A stretch of DNA of 64,000 bases from Elusimicrobiota bacterium (GCA_016714745.1 JADKCG010000006.1:77534-141533), one strand, 5' to 3'. Shown: positions 17,855 through 29,051, counted from the stretch's first letter. The notes: generated from the sequence alone by a model not told the origin. Program-made: numbers and translations.

Positions 17855-19443
17855 ATTCCTTGAAGATGGCGTGAATGTCATCATATTCTAACTCGTTGCG
17901 TTTCAAAAGTTCTTGGGCGAAACGATCCACGATCGTCCATTCCGCCCGGAGTAATTCCTCAACGTCTTTGGCGCATCCGCCCAAGATTTCATAAGTCTCT
18001 TGGTTTAATTTCTCTTTGATGGAGTCCGAAAGCTGTGATTCGGGAATTACGCTGTAGTCCCCCACAAATCCGTTGCGCCCCATCCCCAACCGCCAGACCA
18101 TCGTGTGCGCAAGCCCCATGGCATGGGCAAAATCAGAAGACACCCCGTTGGTGGTCACGCCGAATTTCACTTTTTCCCCCATGAACCCGCCCAAAGACAC
18201 TTTGATATCGGCAAGCATACGATCGCGGTTGGACGTGTGCTGTTCTTCCCGGGGGCTGTGATAGACAACGCCCAGGGCGCCGCCGCGGTGGATGATGGAG
18301 GCTTTGAACACGTCGTCTGTCGGGTGAAGCGTGTAAAGAACCAGCAAATGGCCGGCCTCATGATAAGCCGTGTTTTCCCGCTCTTTCTCCGACATCGACA
18401 GCGGGTGGGCGATGCCCAAATCGATCCGTTCGAGAGCTTCGGTAATATCCTTGTAAACCACCACGTCCCGTTTGTTTCGCGTGGCGATCAGGGCGCCTTC
18501 TTTGGTGATGTTCATGATGTCGGCAGGAGATTTCCCCACGCACCGACGGCCAAGTCGACCGATGTCCATGAATTTGTCGTGTTTCACCTTTTTCAGATAA
18601 TAGCGGAACAGTTCCACCCGTTCATTAAGGTTGGGAAGGTCAATGTATATTTTACGGTCAAACCGGCCGGGGCGCAGGAGCGCCTTGTCCAAAACCCCTT
18701 CCGCCGCGTTGGTGGCACCGACCACAACAACGTTTTGGGCTTTTTCACCCAAACCATCCATTTCCACCAATAGTTGGTTTTGGGTGCTGTTGGTTTCTTC
18801 CCCGCCGCCAAAAGCGTTAAAGTGCCGACCTCGCCCAATCACGTCAAGCTCGTCAATAAAGACGATGCAAGCGCCTTGAGCGTAGGCCAACTGGCGGGCC
18901 TGTTTGAAGAGTTGACGCATTCGGCTGGCCCCGACGCCGACGAAAACTTCCACAAACTCTGACCCCGAGATCGACAAGAATGGGACCCCGGCTTCCGTCG
19001 CGATGGCTTTAGCCAAAAGGGTTTTTCCCGTTCCCGGAGGGCCGACCATCAAAGCCCTTTAATGATATTGCCCCCAATGGCTTTCAGTTTGGCCCGGTCT
19101 TTCAGAAGTTGAACAACTTCCATGGCCTCTTTTTCGCGTTCTCTAAGCCAATGACGTCTTTGAAGGTGATTTTGACGTCGTTAAGCGCGATGCGCGATTT
19201 TTTCCCGAGTTTCCCAAACCGACCTTGGAGAATAACGGAGTAGAGGTAGACAAAAATAATGGCGTTCAACCCCGTCAACAAAAGTTGCAGGGGCAACGTC
19301 GCCAACGTCATGGTGCGATAAAAACTTTCCAGCTTGGAAAGCCCGTAAATCGTGGCCCAGGTCAAGAGGAGGAAAGACGCGACCAGAACAACCGCCAACC
19401 AGTTGTTCATCCAAAATATTGTCCAACGTCGATAGAATCCCAT
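17772..19443 (-). CDS. ftsH: FtsH-like ATP-dependent zinc metalloprotease, two apparent frameshifts
   Basis: About 557 residues if repaired. Two N-terminal membrane helices (WLAVVLVASFLLLTWATIY and LPLQLLLTGLNAIIFVYLY) precede an AAA domain with Walker A GPPGTGKT, Walker B IVFIDELD and second region of homology LLRPGRFDRKI. The M41 protease site is HEAGH in ENTAYHEAGHLLVL. Frames break at ~19128 (one A missing in the GCGAAAAA run) and ~19057 (one T missing in CTTTTG), both before Walker A. The membrane-bound protease degrades damaged or regulatory membrane proteins. The short periplasmic loop makes it an FtsH variant rather than the standard form. Confidence 0.88.
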
Positions 19444-19466
19444 GGGTTCCCTCGGGAAACGCCGTC

Positions 19467-19850
19467 CTATTTTGCGGGCGTCTCTCCTAAAAGTTCGCTG
19501 ATGCGTGCGGCCACATCTTCCAGATTAAAGGGTTTGGGGATATACACATCCGCCCCCACAGACAGGCCCCGTTGCACATTTTCTTTGTCGGCCAAGGAGG
19601 TCAACATGATCACTTTCGGCATGGGAATGTCGTGGCGGTCCATGGCGAGGGTGTTGACCAGTTTGAACCCGTTCATGCGAGGCATCATGATGTCAACAAT
19701 CAAGAGGTCGGGCTTTATTTGGACGGCCATCTCCAACGCTTCCTGGCCGTCCCGCGCTAACGAGACCTCATACCCCAGCCCGCTTAAAAACACCGACAAC
19801 AGGCCGAGAATATTTGAATCGTCTTCTGCAATTAATATTTTAGAGGCCAT
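19467..19850 (-). CDS. Single-domain response regulator (CheY-like)
   Basis: 127 residues consisting only of a receiver domain. It has the acidic pocket EDD (residues 9-11), phospho-acceptor Asp about residue 53 in LLIVDIMMPRMNG, Thr in VIMLTSLAD and Lys in YIPKPFN. The ATG at 19850 is preferred over an upstream start because GGGGAG lies at ribosome-binding distance. It ends 23 bp before ftsH on the same strand. With no output domain, it probably acts by protein-protein contact or as a phosphorelay intermediate. Confidence 0.9.
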   Translation of the reverse strand: MASKILIAEDDSNILGLLSVFLSGLGYEVSLARDGQEALEMAVQIKPDLLIVDIMMPRMNGFKLVNTLAMDRHDIPMPKVIMLTSLADKENVQRGLSVGADVYIPKPFNLEDVAARISELLGETPAK

Positions 19851-20114
19851 AATCTCCCCTTCTGTGGCTTTCGCCACGGCAACGAATTTTTCCGACGAAA
19901 AAGCGATAAACAGATTATAAACCCCAAATCTGTTTCCGTCAAGGGCCCCCCTCCTCCCCGCCCGGCGAATACCGGGATTCCGTTTTCTCAGAACCGTCAC
20001 GAGACACGGTTTTTTAACCCCTCCAAATAGGCGGTCAAGACGCTCGCGGTTCCCTGACGCCAAAAATTCCCCTTGATCTTTGGTTAAGTTCCCATTACTC
20101 TATAGGGAGCCCTT

Positions 20115-21257
20115 ATGAGAGACACCAAGATTTCAGGAAAGATCCTGGTGGTGGATGATGAACCCCACCTCTTAGACCTACTGGTAGACGTCCTTAGCGA
20201 GGACGGCTATACGGTCGACGGCGTGGCCACCGGCACCGCCGCCATTTTCGCCGCACGCCGAACCGTTTATCACGTGGCCCTCTTGGACTACGAACTGGGC
20301 GACATGACCGGGCTGGCCTTGGCCAAAGAACTCCGACGGACCAACGAAGACATCAATATTATTTTAATGACCGCCCACGCCACCCTGGACATGGCGGTCA
20401 AAGCCATTCAGGCCGATGTCTACGATTACCTCATTAAACCCATCGATTCCAACCAACTCAAACGGTCGCTGGACAACGCACTGGAAAAAAATCATCTGAC
20501 CGTGGAAAACAAACGCCTCATGGAAACCTTGCAGAAAACGAACGCGGAACTCGTGCGGATGAGCCAACAGAAGTCCCGCTTCCTCTCCATCGTCTCCCAC
20601 GACCTGAGATCGCCCTTGACCTCCATCCGAGGGTACGCCCAGCTTCTCCAATTAAAAGAGGGGGTTGAGCCCGACCAGATGGCGAAATTCTTGTCGATCA
20701 TCGTCTCTCAATCGGACCATCTGGCGGGGCTGATCAGCGATTTGATGGACATCGTCAGCATCGAGGCGGGCAAACTCCGCATCGACAAAAAACTCGCCGT
20801 CGTCACCGACATTCTGGCCAGCGTTGAGGCGCGCATGGCCGCCCTCGCGGTGCAAAAAAAAATCATTTTCAAAACCGTCATCGAAGGCAAAGATTTTCCG
20901 GCCATTCCCATCGACCGTAAACGGATGGACCAAGTCTTGACCAACCTCATCGGAAACGCTTTCAAACATACTCCCGCTGACCAAAAGGTGACGGTGTGTT
21001 TGGCTCGCACACCCGACCACTTTCGTTTTGAGGTGACCGACACGGGGGAAGGCATTCCGCTTGAGGCGCTTCCCCATATCTTTGAGGAGTACTATCAAGC
21101 GGACGCCCACATCTCAAAAAAAGAAGGGTTGGGGTTGGGACTCACGATCGCGCGAGAAATCGTTCACGCCCACGGGGGAGAAATCGGAGCGCAGTCCGAG
21201 GGGCCGGGGAAGGGGGCCCTCTTTTGGTTTACGCTCCCCCTTCCAGCGGAAAAGTGA
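20115..21257 (+). CDS. Hybrid receiver-histidine kinase
   Basis: 380 residues with no membrane segment. An N-terminal receiver domain (phospho-acceptor Asp58 in VALLDYELGD; KPI at 108-110) is followed by a coiled-coil linker (about 112-150). Next come a HisKA domain with His162 in SIVSHDLRSPLTSIRGYAQL and an ATPase domain with N-box NLIGNAFKH, G1 DTGEGIP and G2 GLGLGLTIARE. This order suggests a cytoplasmic kinase controlled by phosphorylation of its own receiver. It is divergent from the CheY-like gene at 19467-19850, a plausible partner. Confidence 0.93.
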   Translation: MRDTKISGKILVVDDEPHLLDLLVDVLSEDGYTVDGVATGTAAIFAARRTVYHVALLDYELGDMTGLALAKELRRTNEDINIILMTAHATLDMAVKAIQADVYDYLIKPIDSNQLKRSLDNALEKNHLTVENKRLMETLQKTNAELVRMSQQKSRFLSIVSHDLRSPLTSIRGYAQLLQLKEGVEPDQMAKFLSIIVSQSDHLAGLISDLMDIVSIEAGKLRIDKKLAVVTDILASVEARMAALAVQKKIIFKTVIEGKDFPAIPIDRKRMDQVLTNLIGNAFKHTPADQKVTVCLARTPDHFRFEVTDTGEGIPLEALPHIFEEYYQADAHISKKEGLGLGLTIAREIVHAHGGEIGAQSEGPGKGALFWFTLPLPAEK

Positions 21258-21317
21258 ACCCCCACTGAAAACGACCTTCGTTTTTGGGTTATCGACGGCG
21301 GCCCGGCACCGGCTGTT

Positions 21318-22184
21318 TTAGGGTTCTGAGGTGGGTGCGGGCGTCTCTGTTTGCGGGATCGAACTCCAACACTTTTTCCATCGTTCGATGGCGGCGTCGG
21401 TTTCGCCCAGAGATTGGTGGGCGGCGGCCATACCGCTGGCGAGGTCGGTGCTTTCCCCAGAATCAGCCCGCTCTTTTTCGTATTCGATCAACGCCCCTCG
21501 CGCGTCCCCAGCCCCCCGATAGAGATCGCCCAATAATTTGTGGCCCCCCGCGGGGAGGGGCTTTCCGGAACCCAAATAAGCGTTCAACGCGGCAAGTCCT
21601 TCCGACCAATTTTTCTTGTCCCGATAAGCCATGGCCAGGTTATACGATACGAGAAGGTCGTTGGGTTTTCCCTCCAGAACGAGACGATAGGCCTCGATGC
21701 TTTTGTCCAGTTCATCCATCTGATAATAAACGTTCGCCAAGCGGAGCCGGGCTTCCAGATCGCCTGGATGCCACCTCAAAAATTTCTCGAATTCAGGCAC
21801 AGCGTATTCCGAAAGGCCCTGGGCGTTATACATCACCCCCGCGTAATAAAAGAGGCGTTCGTCCAAAGCGCCGAGGTCCCGGGCCCGTTCCAGAAATTCC
21901 AATCCTTTCACATACTCCGAGGTTCCCCCCTCGAAACACGCGATGGCCAGGTCCACATGGGCGGAAATAGTGTCCGGTTGTTCGGCCAATTTCGCTAAGG
22001 AAACGGCCTTGGCCGCGGCCAGATCAGGCGCGGATCGAAAATCCGCGGAAGAGCGCGGAAACGGGAGAGGAGGCGGAGGCGGGGGATAGCGTCGCAAGGT
22101 CCAAAAAAATGCCGTCCCCCCAACGGCCACGATGAACAGGCAAACAGGGTCGGTAAACCAGCGACTTTTTTTTATGGGTGCCAT
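21318..22184 (-). CDS. Membrane-anchored TPR-repeat protein
   Basis: 288 residues. One N-terminal transmembrane helix (VCLFIVAVGGTAFFWTL) and a proline-rich linker (PPPPPLPFPRS) precede about five tetratricopeptide repeats. Examples are YAVPEFEKFLRWHPGDLEAR, LRLANVYYQMDELDKSIEAY and NLAMAYRDKKNWSEGLAAL. It likely scaffolds proteins at the periplasmic face of the inner membrane. It lies 84 bp downstream of rpsA on the same strand. Confidence 0.85.
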   Translation of the reverse strand: MAPIKKSRWFTDPVCLFIVAVGGTAFFWTLRRYPPPPPPLPFPRSSADFRSAPDLAAAKAVSLAKLAEQPDTISAHVDLAIACFEGGTSEYVKGLEFLERARDLGALDERLFYYAGVMYNAQGLSEYAVPEFEKFLRWHPGDLEARLRLANVYYQMDELDKSIEAYRLVLEGKPNDLLVSYNLAMAYRDKKNWSEGLAALNAYLGSGKPLPAGGHKLLGDLYRGAGDARGALIEYEKERADSGESTDLASGMAAAHQSLGETDAAIERWKKCWSSIPQTETPAPTSEP

Positions 22185-22268
22185 TTTTCTCTCAAGTGGG
22201 GACTGTGTCTCTGCCCTGCTTGGTTCCGGCTCCGTCCGGGTGACGAGCTTCTTGGCCTTACCGCCTCT

Positions 22269-24041
22269 TTATGCCGGCGAACCGGACGCGGGGGGCGGTT
22301 CTTGAACGGGCGGTTCGGAATCAACGACGGGAGAAGCGGTCGTCTCCTCCACAGAATCGAGCGGGGGCGTGGGTTCTGTGTTTTCTTTTTGTTGTTGGCC
22401 CCAGCCCATGACTTCACCCAGAGAAACACCGTCGGTGGTGGCCTTGTATTGTTTGAGCAGGCGTTTTTCTTCCTTTCTCTGATATTTGCTAATGGAAAGG
22501 TCGATCCGACGTTTCTTGCGATCGTTTTTGACCACTTGCGCGGTGACCAGGTCCCCCACGTTCACCGCTTGGGACGGATGATCCAGCCGGGATTCGCCGC
22601 CGATCTCGCTGATATGCACATACCCTTCGATGTCCGGCGCGAGTTCTAAAAACACGCCGTTGTCGGTCAAGCGGGCCACTTTGGCTTCCACCACCGCCCC
22701 CACCGTAAATGCGGCGTAAGGGTCCTCGGTCAACTGTTTAATGCCCAAAGACATTTTTTCAGCGGTCGGATTCACTTCCAGAACCACCGCCTCTACTTCT
22801 TGCCCCACCGTGAGAACCTCTTTGGGATGCGCAAACGTTTTTGTCCACGACAGGTCTTGCACCCGAATCATGCCTTCCATTCCTGACGGAAGACGCAAAA
22901 ACGCTCCCACAGGGAGCATGTTCGTGATGACCCCAGTGACGCGGGTGCCGGGTCGCAACTGTCGGGCGGTTTCCACCCAGGGATTTTCGCCGGCCCGCTT
23001 AATGCTGAGCGCCATTTTTTCTTCGGACTTGCTGACGGAGAGGATGTAGACATACACCTCGTCGCCCAGTTTGACCACCTCTTTGGGTTTGACGCCGCGG
23101 TCTTTCCAGGAGAACTCGGATTGGTGGACCAAACCCTCGATCCCCGGCACGACTTCAACGAACGCGCCGAAATCCGTAAGGCTGGAGACTTTCCCTTTCT
23201 GAATCGAACCCACGGGACATTTCTCATCGACAGTGTCCCAGGGTTTCGGCAGGAGCTGTTTGCGGCCCAACCCGATTTTGCCGGTAGCCCGATCGAACTT
23301 CAACACTTTCACGTCGATCACGTCCCCGGACTTTAAAACGTCGGAGAGCTTGCCCACCCAGCCCCAAGACACGTCGGTGATGCGCAAAAGCCCTTCCACG
23401 CCCCCGATGTCCACAAAAGCGCCGAACGCGGTGAGACTGGTCACTGTCCCTTTTAAATTTTTTCCCACTTCGAGAGTTTTCAAGGTCGCGTCGCGTTTAA
23501 GGGCGGCGTCGTGATCCAACAATTTGCGGCGGGAGACCACCACGTTCCCTTTATGAGTGTCCAACTCGATCACCATCACGGACACTTTTTTGCCCAACCA
23601 CACCGAGAGATCCTTCACCGGTCGCCGGTCGACTTGGGACGCGGGAAGAAACGCTTCCATCCCGACATCAACGATGAGGCCGCCTTTGACGGAACGAAGC
23701 ACCGTTCCCTCGAGCGTCGCCCCGGCGTCCCGGGCTTTGATCAAATGAGTCCATTGCGAGCGGTCTCGGGCTTCCTTGAAAGACACCACAGGCCCTTCAG
23801 GGCCAGAAGCGCGTTTCACCAATACAGGAAACGTATCGCCCACCACCGGAGGCTGGGGCAAAGAACGGAATTCCGCGAGCGGAATCACCGCCTCGACTTT
23901 CAAACCCACGTCCACCACAACGCCGGTCGCGCTCACATCCACCACGTAAGCGGTCACCAATCCCCCGCTTCGAACTTGAGGCGCGGATTCCTTTAACAAT
24001 TCCTCCATCGTCATTTCTTCTGCAACGGGGACTTCGCTCAT
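22269..24041 (-). CDS. rpsA: 30S ribosomal protein S1
   Basis: 590 residues with six S1 RNA-binding repeats. Each has the GxxVxGxVxxLxxFGAFVD-like pattern, for example KGTVTSLTAFGAFVDIGGVE, KGKVSSLTDFGAFVEVVPGI and ARLTDNGVFLELAPDIEGY. The C-terminal tail is Pro/Glu rich and disordered. It binds mRNA leaders and helps start translation. I chose the ATG at 24041 because GGAGAG lies 8 nt upstream; an upstream ATG at 24104 lacks a good site. Confidence 0.93.
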   Translation of the reverse strand: MSEVPVAEEMTMEELLKESAPQVRSGGLVTAYVVDVSATGVVVDVGLKVEAVIPLAEFRSLPQPPVVGDTFPVLVKRASGPEGPVVSFKEARDRSQWTHLIKARDAGATLEGTVLRSVKGGLIVDVGMEAFLPASQVDRRPVKDLSVWLGKKVSVMVIELDTHKGNVVVSRRKLLDHDAALKRDATLKTLEVGKNLKGTVTSLTAFGAFVDIGGVEGLLRITDVSWGWVGKLSDVLKSGDVIDVKVLKFDRATGKIGLGRKQLLPKPWDTVDEKCPVGSIQKGKVSSLTDFGAFVEVVPGIEGLVHQSEFSWKDRGVKPKEVVKLGDEVYVYILSVSKSEEKMALSIKRAGENPWVETARQLRPGTRVTGVITNMLPVGAFLRLPSGMEGMIRVQDLSWTKTFAHPKEVLTVGQEVEAVVLEVNPTAEKMSLGIKQLTEDPYAAFTVGAVVEAKVARLTDNGVFLELAPDIEGYVHISEIGGESRLDHPSQAVNVGDLVTAQVVKNDRKKRRIDLSISKYQRKEEKRLLKQYKATTDGVSLGEVMGWGQQQKENTEPTPPLDSVEETTASPVVDSEPPVQEPPPASGSPA

Positions 24042-24158
24042 CACGGGAGCTCTCCTTGGGGACACCGGGGGCGTCTCTTTGTCCGGATCCAAATGGTTTA
24101 CCATAGGCGGCTACACTAACACATTCCGTCGGGGCCGTAAAGGCGGGGGGACCCGTCG

Positions 24159-24283
24159 CATGGGCTTCCAGCCCATGTGTTCTACACGGGCAGGACGCCC
24201 CCACGCGGGCCGTTCCCTCACGGCATTTCGGCTGTCGCCGGCACACTTCCACTTGCGCGGTCGGATGCCCGTGCGACAAAGAC
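24159..24283. repeat. Intergenic palindrome cluster upstream of secA
   Basis: Contains CATGGGCTTCCAGCCCATG (24159-24177), then CACGGGCAGGA and, after an insertion, TCGGATGCCCGTG. It belongs to the same family as units at 4902, 31098, 34182 and 45824. It fills most of the ~300-bp gap between rpsA and secA; apart from the secA -10 element I see nothing else there. Confidence 0.7.
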
Positions 24284-24324
24284 CTCCATTTTATCGAATT
24301 GGTAAAGCACCATGTCGGAGCTTT

Positions 24325-24333
24325 TGATATAAT
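24325..24333 (+). promoter_or_regulatory. Extended -10 promoter of secA
   Basis: TGATATAAT: a TGn extended -10 (TATAAT at 24328-24333), 12 bp before the secA ATG. No good -35 is visible at 16-18 bp, as expected for an extended -10. The leader would be very short. Confidence 0.5.
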
Positions 24334-24345
24334 CCCCGCCACACA

Positions 24346-27300
24346 ATGATTGAAACCATCCTTAAAATTTTCATCGGCACGCAAAACCAACGGACACTCA
24401 AAAAAATTGAGCCGCTGGTGGACGCGGTGAATTCGTTTTCAGCCGCCACAGAGGCGTTGGACGACGCCGGCCTGCGGGCCAAAACCCTCGAATTTAAAAA
24501 CCGTTTGGCCTCGGGTCAAACGGTCAACGACCTTTTACCGGAAGCCTTCGCCGTCGCCCGCGAAGCGGCCAAGCGCGCCATCCGCCTGCGTCCCTACGAC
24601 GTGCAAGTGGTGGGCGGCGTGGTTCTTCACGAGGGAAAAATCGCCGAGATGAAAACCGGCGAAGGCAAGACCCTGGTGGCGGTGTTGCCCGTGTATTTAA
24701 ACGCTTTGACCGGCAAAGGCGTTCATGTGGTGACCGTCAACGACTATCTGGCCAAACGGGACCGCCAATGGATGGGGCCGATCTATGAATTTTTGGGGCT
24801 CACGGTGGGGTTCGTTCAACACGACATGCCCAACGACGATCGCCGCGCCGCCTACGCCGCCGACGTCACTTACGTCACCAACAACGAAATTGGTTTTGAC
24901 TACCTGCGAGACAATTTGGTGCGGGACAAGGGCGCCCGGGTGCTCCGCCCGTTCCATTACGCCATCGTCGACGAAGTCGATTCGATTTTGGTTGACGAAG
25001 CGCGCACCCCGCTCATCATTTCGGGTCCGGGCGAGGCGTCCAGCCAACGCTACCAGATCGTCAACCGTCTCGTGCCCCAGCTGAAAGGGCGAATGATCAC
25101 CGAAGACGAAGAGATCAAGGCCAAATATTCGGGCGCTGACTTGACCGCGGGATTTGATTACATCGTGGACGAAAAAGCCCACACCGCCACGCTCACCGAC
25201 GCTGGGCTCGGCAAAGCCGAACGGATTTTGGGCGTGCGGAGCCTCTACGACGACATTTCCGGCGAATGGGTGCACCATATCACCCAGGCCATCCGCGCCC
25301 ACATGCTCTACAAGAAAGATGTGGATTACGTGGTCAAAGACGGCGAGGTCATTATCGTGGACGAATTTACCGGCCGCCTCATGCCGGGCCGCCGATGGTC
25401 CGACGGGCTTCACCAAGCGGTGGAGGCCAAAGAAGGCATGCGCGTGGCGGAAGAAAACCAAACCCTCGCCACCATCACGTTCCAAAATTTTTTCAAGCTC
25501 TACAAAAAACTCGCCGGCATGACGGGCACCGCGTTGACCGAGGCCAAAGAGTTTTGGGAAATATACAAGTTGGACGTGGTGGCGATTCCCCCCAACCGCT
25601 CCGTCACCCGGGTGGACCATCCGGACCGCGTGTATCGGACAGAACGGGAAAAATACGAGGCCATCGTAGAAGAAATTGAAGACTGTTGGCGGCGCGGCCA
25701 ACCCGTATTGGTGGGCACGCGGTCGATCGAGAAATCCGAGCGGCTCTCGGGCATGCTTCGCCGGATCGGGGTTCCCCACAACGTCCTCAACGCCAAATAT
25801 CATGAACAAGAAGCCCAGATCATTGCCCAAGCCGGGCGCCGGGCCGCGGTCACCATCGCCACGAATATGGCCGGCCGAGGCACCGACATTATTTTGGGCG
25901 GGAACCCACCCGACGACGCCCAAGCCGAGAGTGTCAAACAAGGGTCGGTGTTTTTCGGCCTCGGAGATTTCAACGTTTTTGAGTTCGAGAAGATGGTGAA
26001 GAAACCCCGGCCCATTGAACAGATCCTATTGAAAAAAATGGGCGTGGATGCGGCCGGCTATTCCAAAGCGAAAGAACGGGACGTCATCCGCGCCCTGAAC
26101 AGCCTGCTCGACGAGCCGGACCTAGCGAAACTGTTGGATTTGCAATCCCCCCCGAAGGCGTGCCGGAAGAACTGTGGCGGTCGGTCAAGGAAACGCCCAG
26201 TGTGGACGCGTTGCGCGAACTGAACCGAAAAATTCTGGAATCATTTTTTGACGCGGCCATGATGGCGCGGGAACACCGCGGCGGCCTGCATATTCTTGGA
26301 ACCGAACGGCACGAATCGCGGCGGATCGACAACCAACTGCGCGGCCGGGCGGGTCGCCAGGGAGATCCGGGTTCGTCCCGGTTCTACCTCGCGCTTGACG
26401 ACGAACTGATGCGACTCTTCGGCAACACCGAACGAATTCAGAGCTGGATGGGCAAGCTGGGCATGCAAGAAGGCGAAAACATTGAGCACGGCATGGTCAG
26501 CCGGGCCATTGGCCACGCCCAGAGCAAAGTCGAAGCCATGAACTTCGACATCCGAAAACAACTGCTGGATTTTGACAAGGTCATGAGCAAACAGCGCGAA
26601 GCCGTCTATTCCTTTCGCAATGCCGTCTTGGAAGGCGAAAACATGACGGGCCGGCTGGAAGACATGATGGAGGAATCCCTCGACGAAAAACTGGCGCTTT
26701 GGGCGCCCGAAAAAGCCCACCCCGAAGAATGGGATTTCCAAAGCCTCACCGCCTGGTTGGCCCGCGGATTTGAAACGGACGTCAAACTGGACTTCGCGAA
26801 TTATCACGCCCCAGCGGACCTCAAAACGGAACTGATGGATCTGCTTCAAAAAGCCTTTCGACGACGGGAACTGGATTTAAATCCGGAGACGTTTCAACAG
26901 CTCAGCCGGATGGTTCTCCTTCAAGTGATGGACACCGCCTGGGTGGAACACCTGACTTACCTAGAACAGTTGCGCAAGGGGATTTTCCTCCGTGCCTATG
27001 GGCAAAGGATCCGTTGATCGAGTTCCAAAGAGGGGTTCGCCCTTTTTGAATCGATGATGCAGAGGGTGCGCGAGGAAGCCTTGGAGTTCCTCTTTCGAAT
27101 CGAGGCCGCGCCCGCGGTGCCACCGCGGGAACGTGTGATGGTGGCGGTAAAACCCGCCGCACCGACCATCGAAGCGGGCGACGGTTCGACAGGAACCGAC
27201 CCCGTCGTCGCCGTTCCCGCCCCCTTCATCCGCACCGCAGGAAATTCGACGGGGCCCCGTCCCCCTTTGCCCACAGCGTCCGCCCCACTGCCGGAAATCC

Positions 27301-27371
27301 ATAAAATCGGCCGCAACGATCCCTGTCCCTGCGGCAGTGGCAAGAAATACAAAAAATGTTGTGGAAAATAA
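24346..27371 (+). CDS. secA: Preprotein translocase ATPase SecA, apparent frameshifts
   Basis: About 1008 residues if repaired. It has Walker A MKTGEGKTLVA (about 104), Walker B VDEVDSILVDEARTPL, the DEAD motor region NMAGRGTDIILGGNPPD, GRAGRQGDPGSSRFYLALDD and a C-terminal zinc motif DPCPCGSGKKYKKCC. Frames break at ~26147 (one C missing in a run of seven), ~27003 (one A missing in GGGCAAAAGG) and ~27030. It drives export through SecYEG. The 3' end overlaps lnt. All functional motifs are present, so error or very recent change is likelier than an old pseudogene. Confidence 0.93.
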
Positions 27372-28917
27372 TCGTAAGATTAATTTACTCGTCACGTCAT
27401 CGCTCTTAACAAAGTCGGCCGTCTGCTTCTCTGGCTTTCTCTACTTCCTTTGTTTTCCTTCCTTTAATCACGGTCAATTGGCCTGGGGGACATTCGTCCC
27501 CTTTCTCTTGGCCGTTCCTTCCCTCCCGAAAAAGGCGGCGTTGAGTTACAGCTTTCTTGCCGGAGGACTGGCGGGACTGGGGACACTCTATTGGATCTAC
27601 CCTACCTGCCGGTGGGGAGGGGTCAATCCCGTGGTGAGCCTGTTCGCCCTGGGAGGCCTTGCGGCTCATGGGGCGCTCTTTTGGCTTCTGTTCGGGGCGA
27701 GCGTGTGGCTCTTTTTTCGACGGCCCCTGTGGCAATTTCCGTTTTGGGCCGCGGCGTCATGGACCGTCCTAGAATGGCTTCGCGGAAACCTCTTCAGCGG
27801 GTTCCCATGGCTTCCCCTTTCCTGCTCCCAATGGCAAGTCCCGACACATTTGCCGCTCGCGGAAATCGGCGGAGGATATGCGGTGTCGTTTTTGATCATG
27901 CTTTTCAACGGGACCATCGCTGTCGCGCTGAAAGGGGTTTGGGGTCGCGAAAAACGATGGTTGGCTTGTGTGCCGAGCCTGGCCGCTCTGATCGGGTTGA
28001 CCGTTTGGAGTATTTTCCTCTGGCGAACCCCTCTCCCCGCGGTGGGCCCCCCGGTCGATGTGGCGGTGGTCCAGGGAAACATCGACCAATACAAAAAATG
28101 GGACGCGGCTTACGAAAACGAAATTGTTCGCTCCTATTCTGCCCTCACGCGGGAGGCGGGGTTGACCCACCCGGCTCTGATCCTTTGGCCCGAAACCGCC
28201 GTCCCGGGGTGGATCCCCAACGATGCCCGTTACACCCAATGGATTCAAAAACTTGCCCAGGAAAACCAAACACACCTGTTGACCGGGGCTGTGACGCGCC
28301 AAGAGAACCGAGACTACAACGCCGCGTTTCTCTTTTCCCCCGCCGGCAAAATCATCGCCCACTACCGAAAAATGCACCTCGTTCCTTTCGGGGAATATGT
28401 TCCCCTCCGCGCTCTCTTAGCCCCGTTCGTGAGCGTGTTAAACGATTTAGGATCCTTCGATCAGGGACGAGAAGCCACGGTGATAACAATTCCCGGCGCA
28501 CGACTGGGCGTGAACATCTGTTTTGAAGGACTTTTTCCGACCCTAGTGACCCGTTTCACAAACAACGGCGCCCAAGTCTTGATCAATATTACCAATGACG
28601 GCTGGTACCGCCACACCGCCGCGCCGGAACAACATTTTTCGTCCAGCGTGATCCGCGCCGTGGAAAACCGCCGCTGGATCGTCCGCGCCGCCAACACCGG
28701 CTATTCCGGATTCATCTCCCCCAAAGGAAAAATCACCTCGAGAACAAGATTGCTCGAACCAGCGGTCCTCCGTGACAGTGTGGAACCCCTGAATGTTCTG
28801 ACGTTCTATGCTCGACACGGCGATCTTTTCATCGTCCTCTGCGCACTTCTTTTGGCGTTTGGGTTTTGGCGGAGGGGAAAAAATTTTGTTGAGGTCATCC
28901 CTCAGAGTTTGCTATGA
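27361..28917 (+). CDS. lnt: Apolipoprotein N-acyltransferase
   Basis: About 518 residues. N-terminal membrane helices (GFLYFLCFPSF, LAGGLAGLGTLYWIYP, PFWAAASWTVLEWLRGNLF) precede a periplasmic nitrilase-fold domain. The catalytic triad is visible: Glu in LWPETAVPG, Lys in YRKMHLVPFGEYVP and Cys in NICFEGLFP. A last helix is near FIVLCALLLAFGFW. It adds the third acyl chain to lipoproteins. The start is uncertain: GTG codons at 27337 and 27361 both overlap secA; I prefer the smaller overlap. Confidence 0.92.
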   Translation: MENNRKINLLVTSSLLTKSAVCFSGFLYFLCFPSFNHGQLAWGTFVPFLLAVPSLPKKAALSYSFLAGGLAGLGTLYWIYPTCRWGGVNPVVSLFALGGLAAHGALFWLLFGASVWLFFRRPLWQFPFWAAASWTVLEWLRGNLFSGFPWLPLSCSQWQVPTHLPLAEIGGGYAVSFLIMLFNGTIAVALKGVWGREKRWLACVPSLAALIGLTVWSIFLWRTPLPAVGPPVDVAVVQGNIDQYKKWDAAYENEIVRSYSALTREAGLTHPALILWPETAVPGWIPNDARYTQWIQKLAQENQTHLLTGAVTRQENRDYNAAFLFSPAGKIIAHYRKMHLVPFGEYVPLRALLAPFVSVLNDLGSFDQGREATVITIPGARLGVNICFEGLFPTLVTRFTNNGAQVLINITNDGWYRHTAAPEQHFSSSVIRAVENRRWIVRAANTGYSGFISPKGKITSRTRLLEPAVLRDSVEPLNVLTFYARHGDLFIVLCALLLAFGFWRRGKNFVEVIPQSLL

Positions 28918-28918
28918 T
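28889..28918 (+). promoter_or_regulatory. Promoter of initiator tRNA
   Basis: TTGAGG (28889-28894), 18-bp spacer, TATGAT (28913-28918), five bases before the mature tRNA. It overlaps the end of lnt. Confidence 0.5.
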
Positions 28919-28923
28919 TCCCC

Positions 28924-28997
<74 letters not shown>

Positions 28998-29005
28998 CAA
29001 GGATG

Positions 29006-29037
29006 GCCGCTGGAGACTTTGTCTCCTGCGGCTTTCT
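29006..29037 (+). terminator. Terminator after tRNA-fMet
   Basis: GCCGC T GGAGAC TTT GTCTCC T GCGGC forms a hairpin (two helices split by a T-T mismatch) followed by TTTCTTGTTTT. Confidence 0.75.
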
Positions 29038-29051
29038 TGTTTTAGGGGGGG

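Noticed and set aside
24697..25941. 414-residue minus-strand frame opposite secA
   Set aside because: SecA motifs on the plus strand explain the open reading; the mirror frame has no known family.
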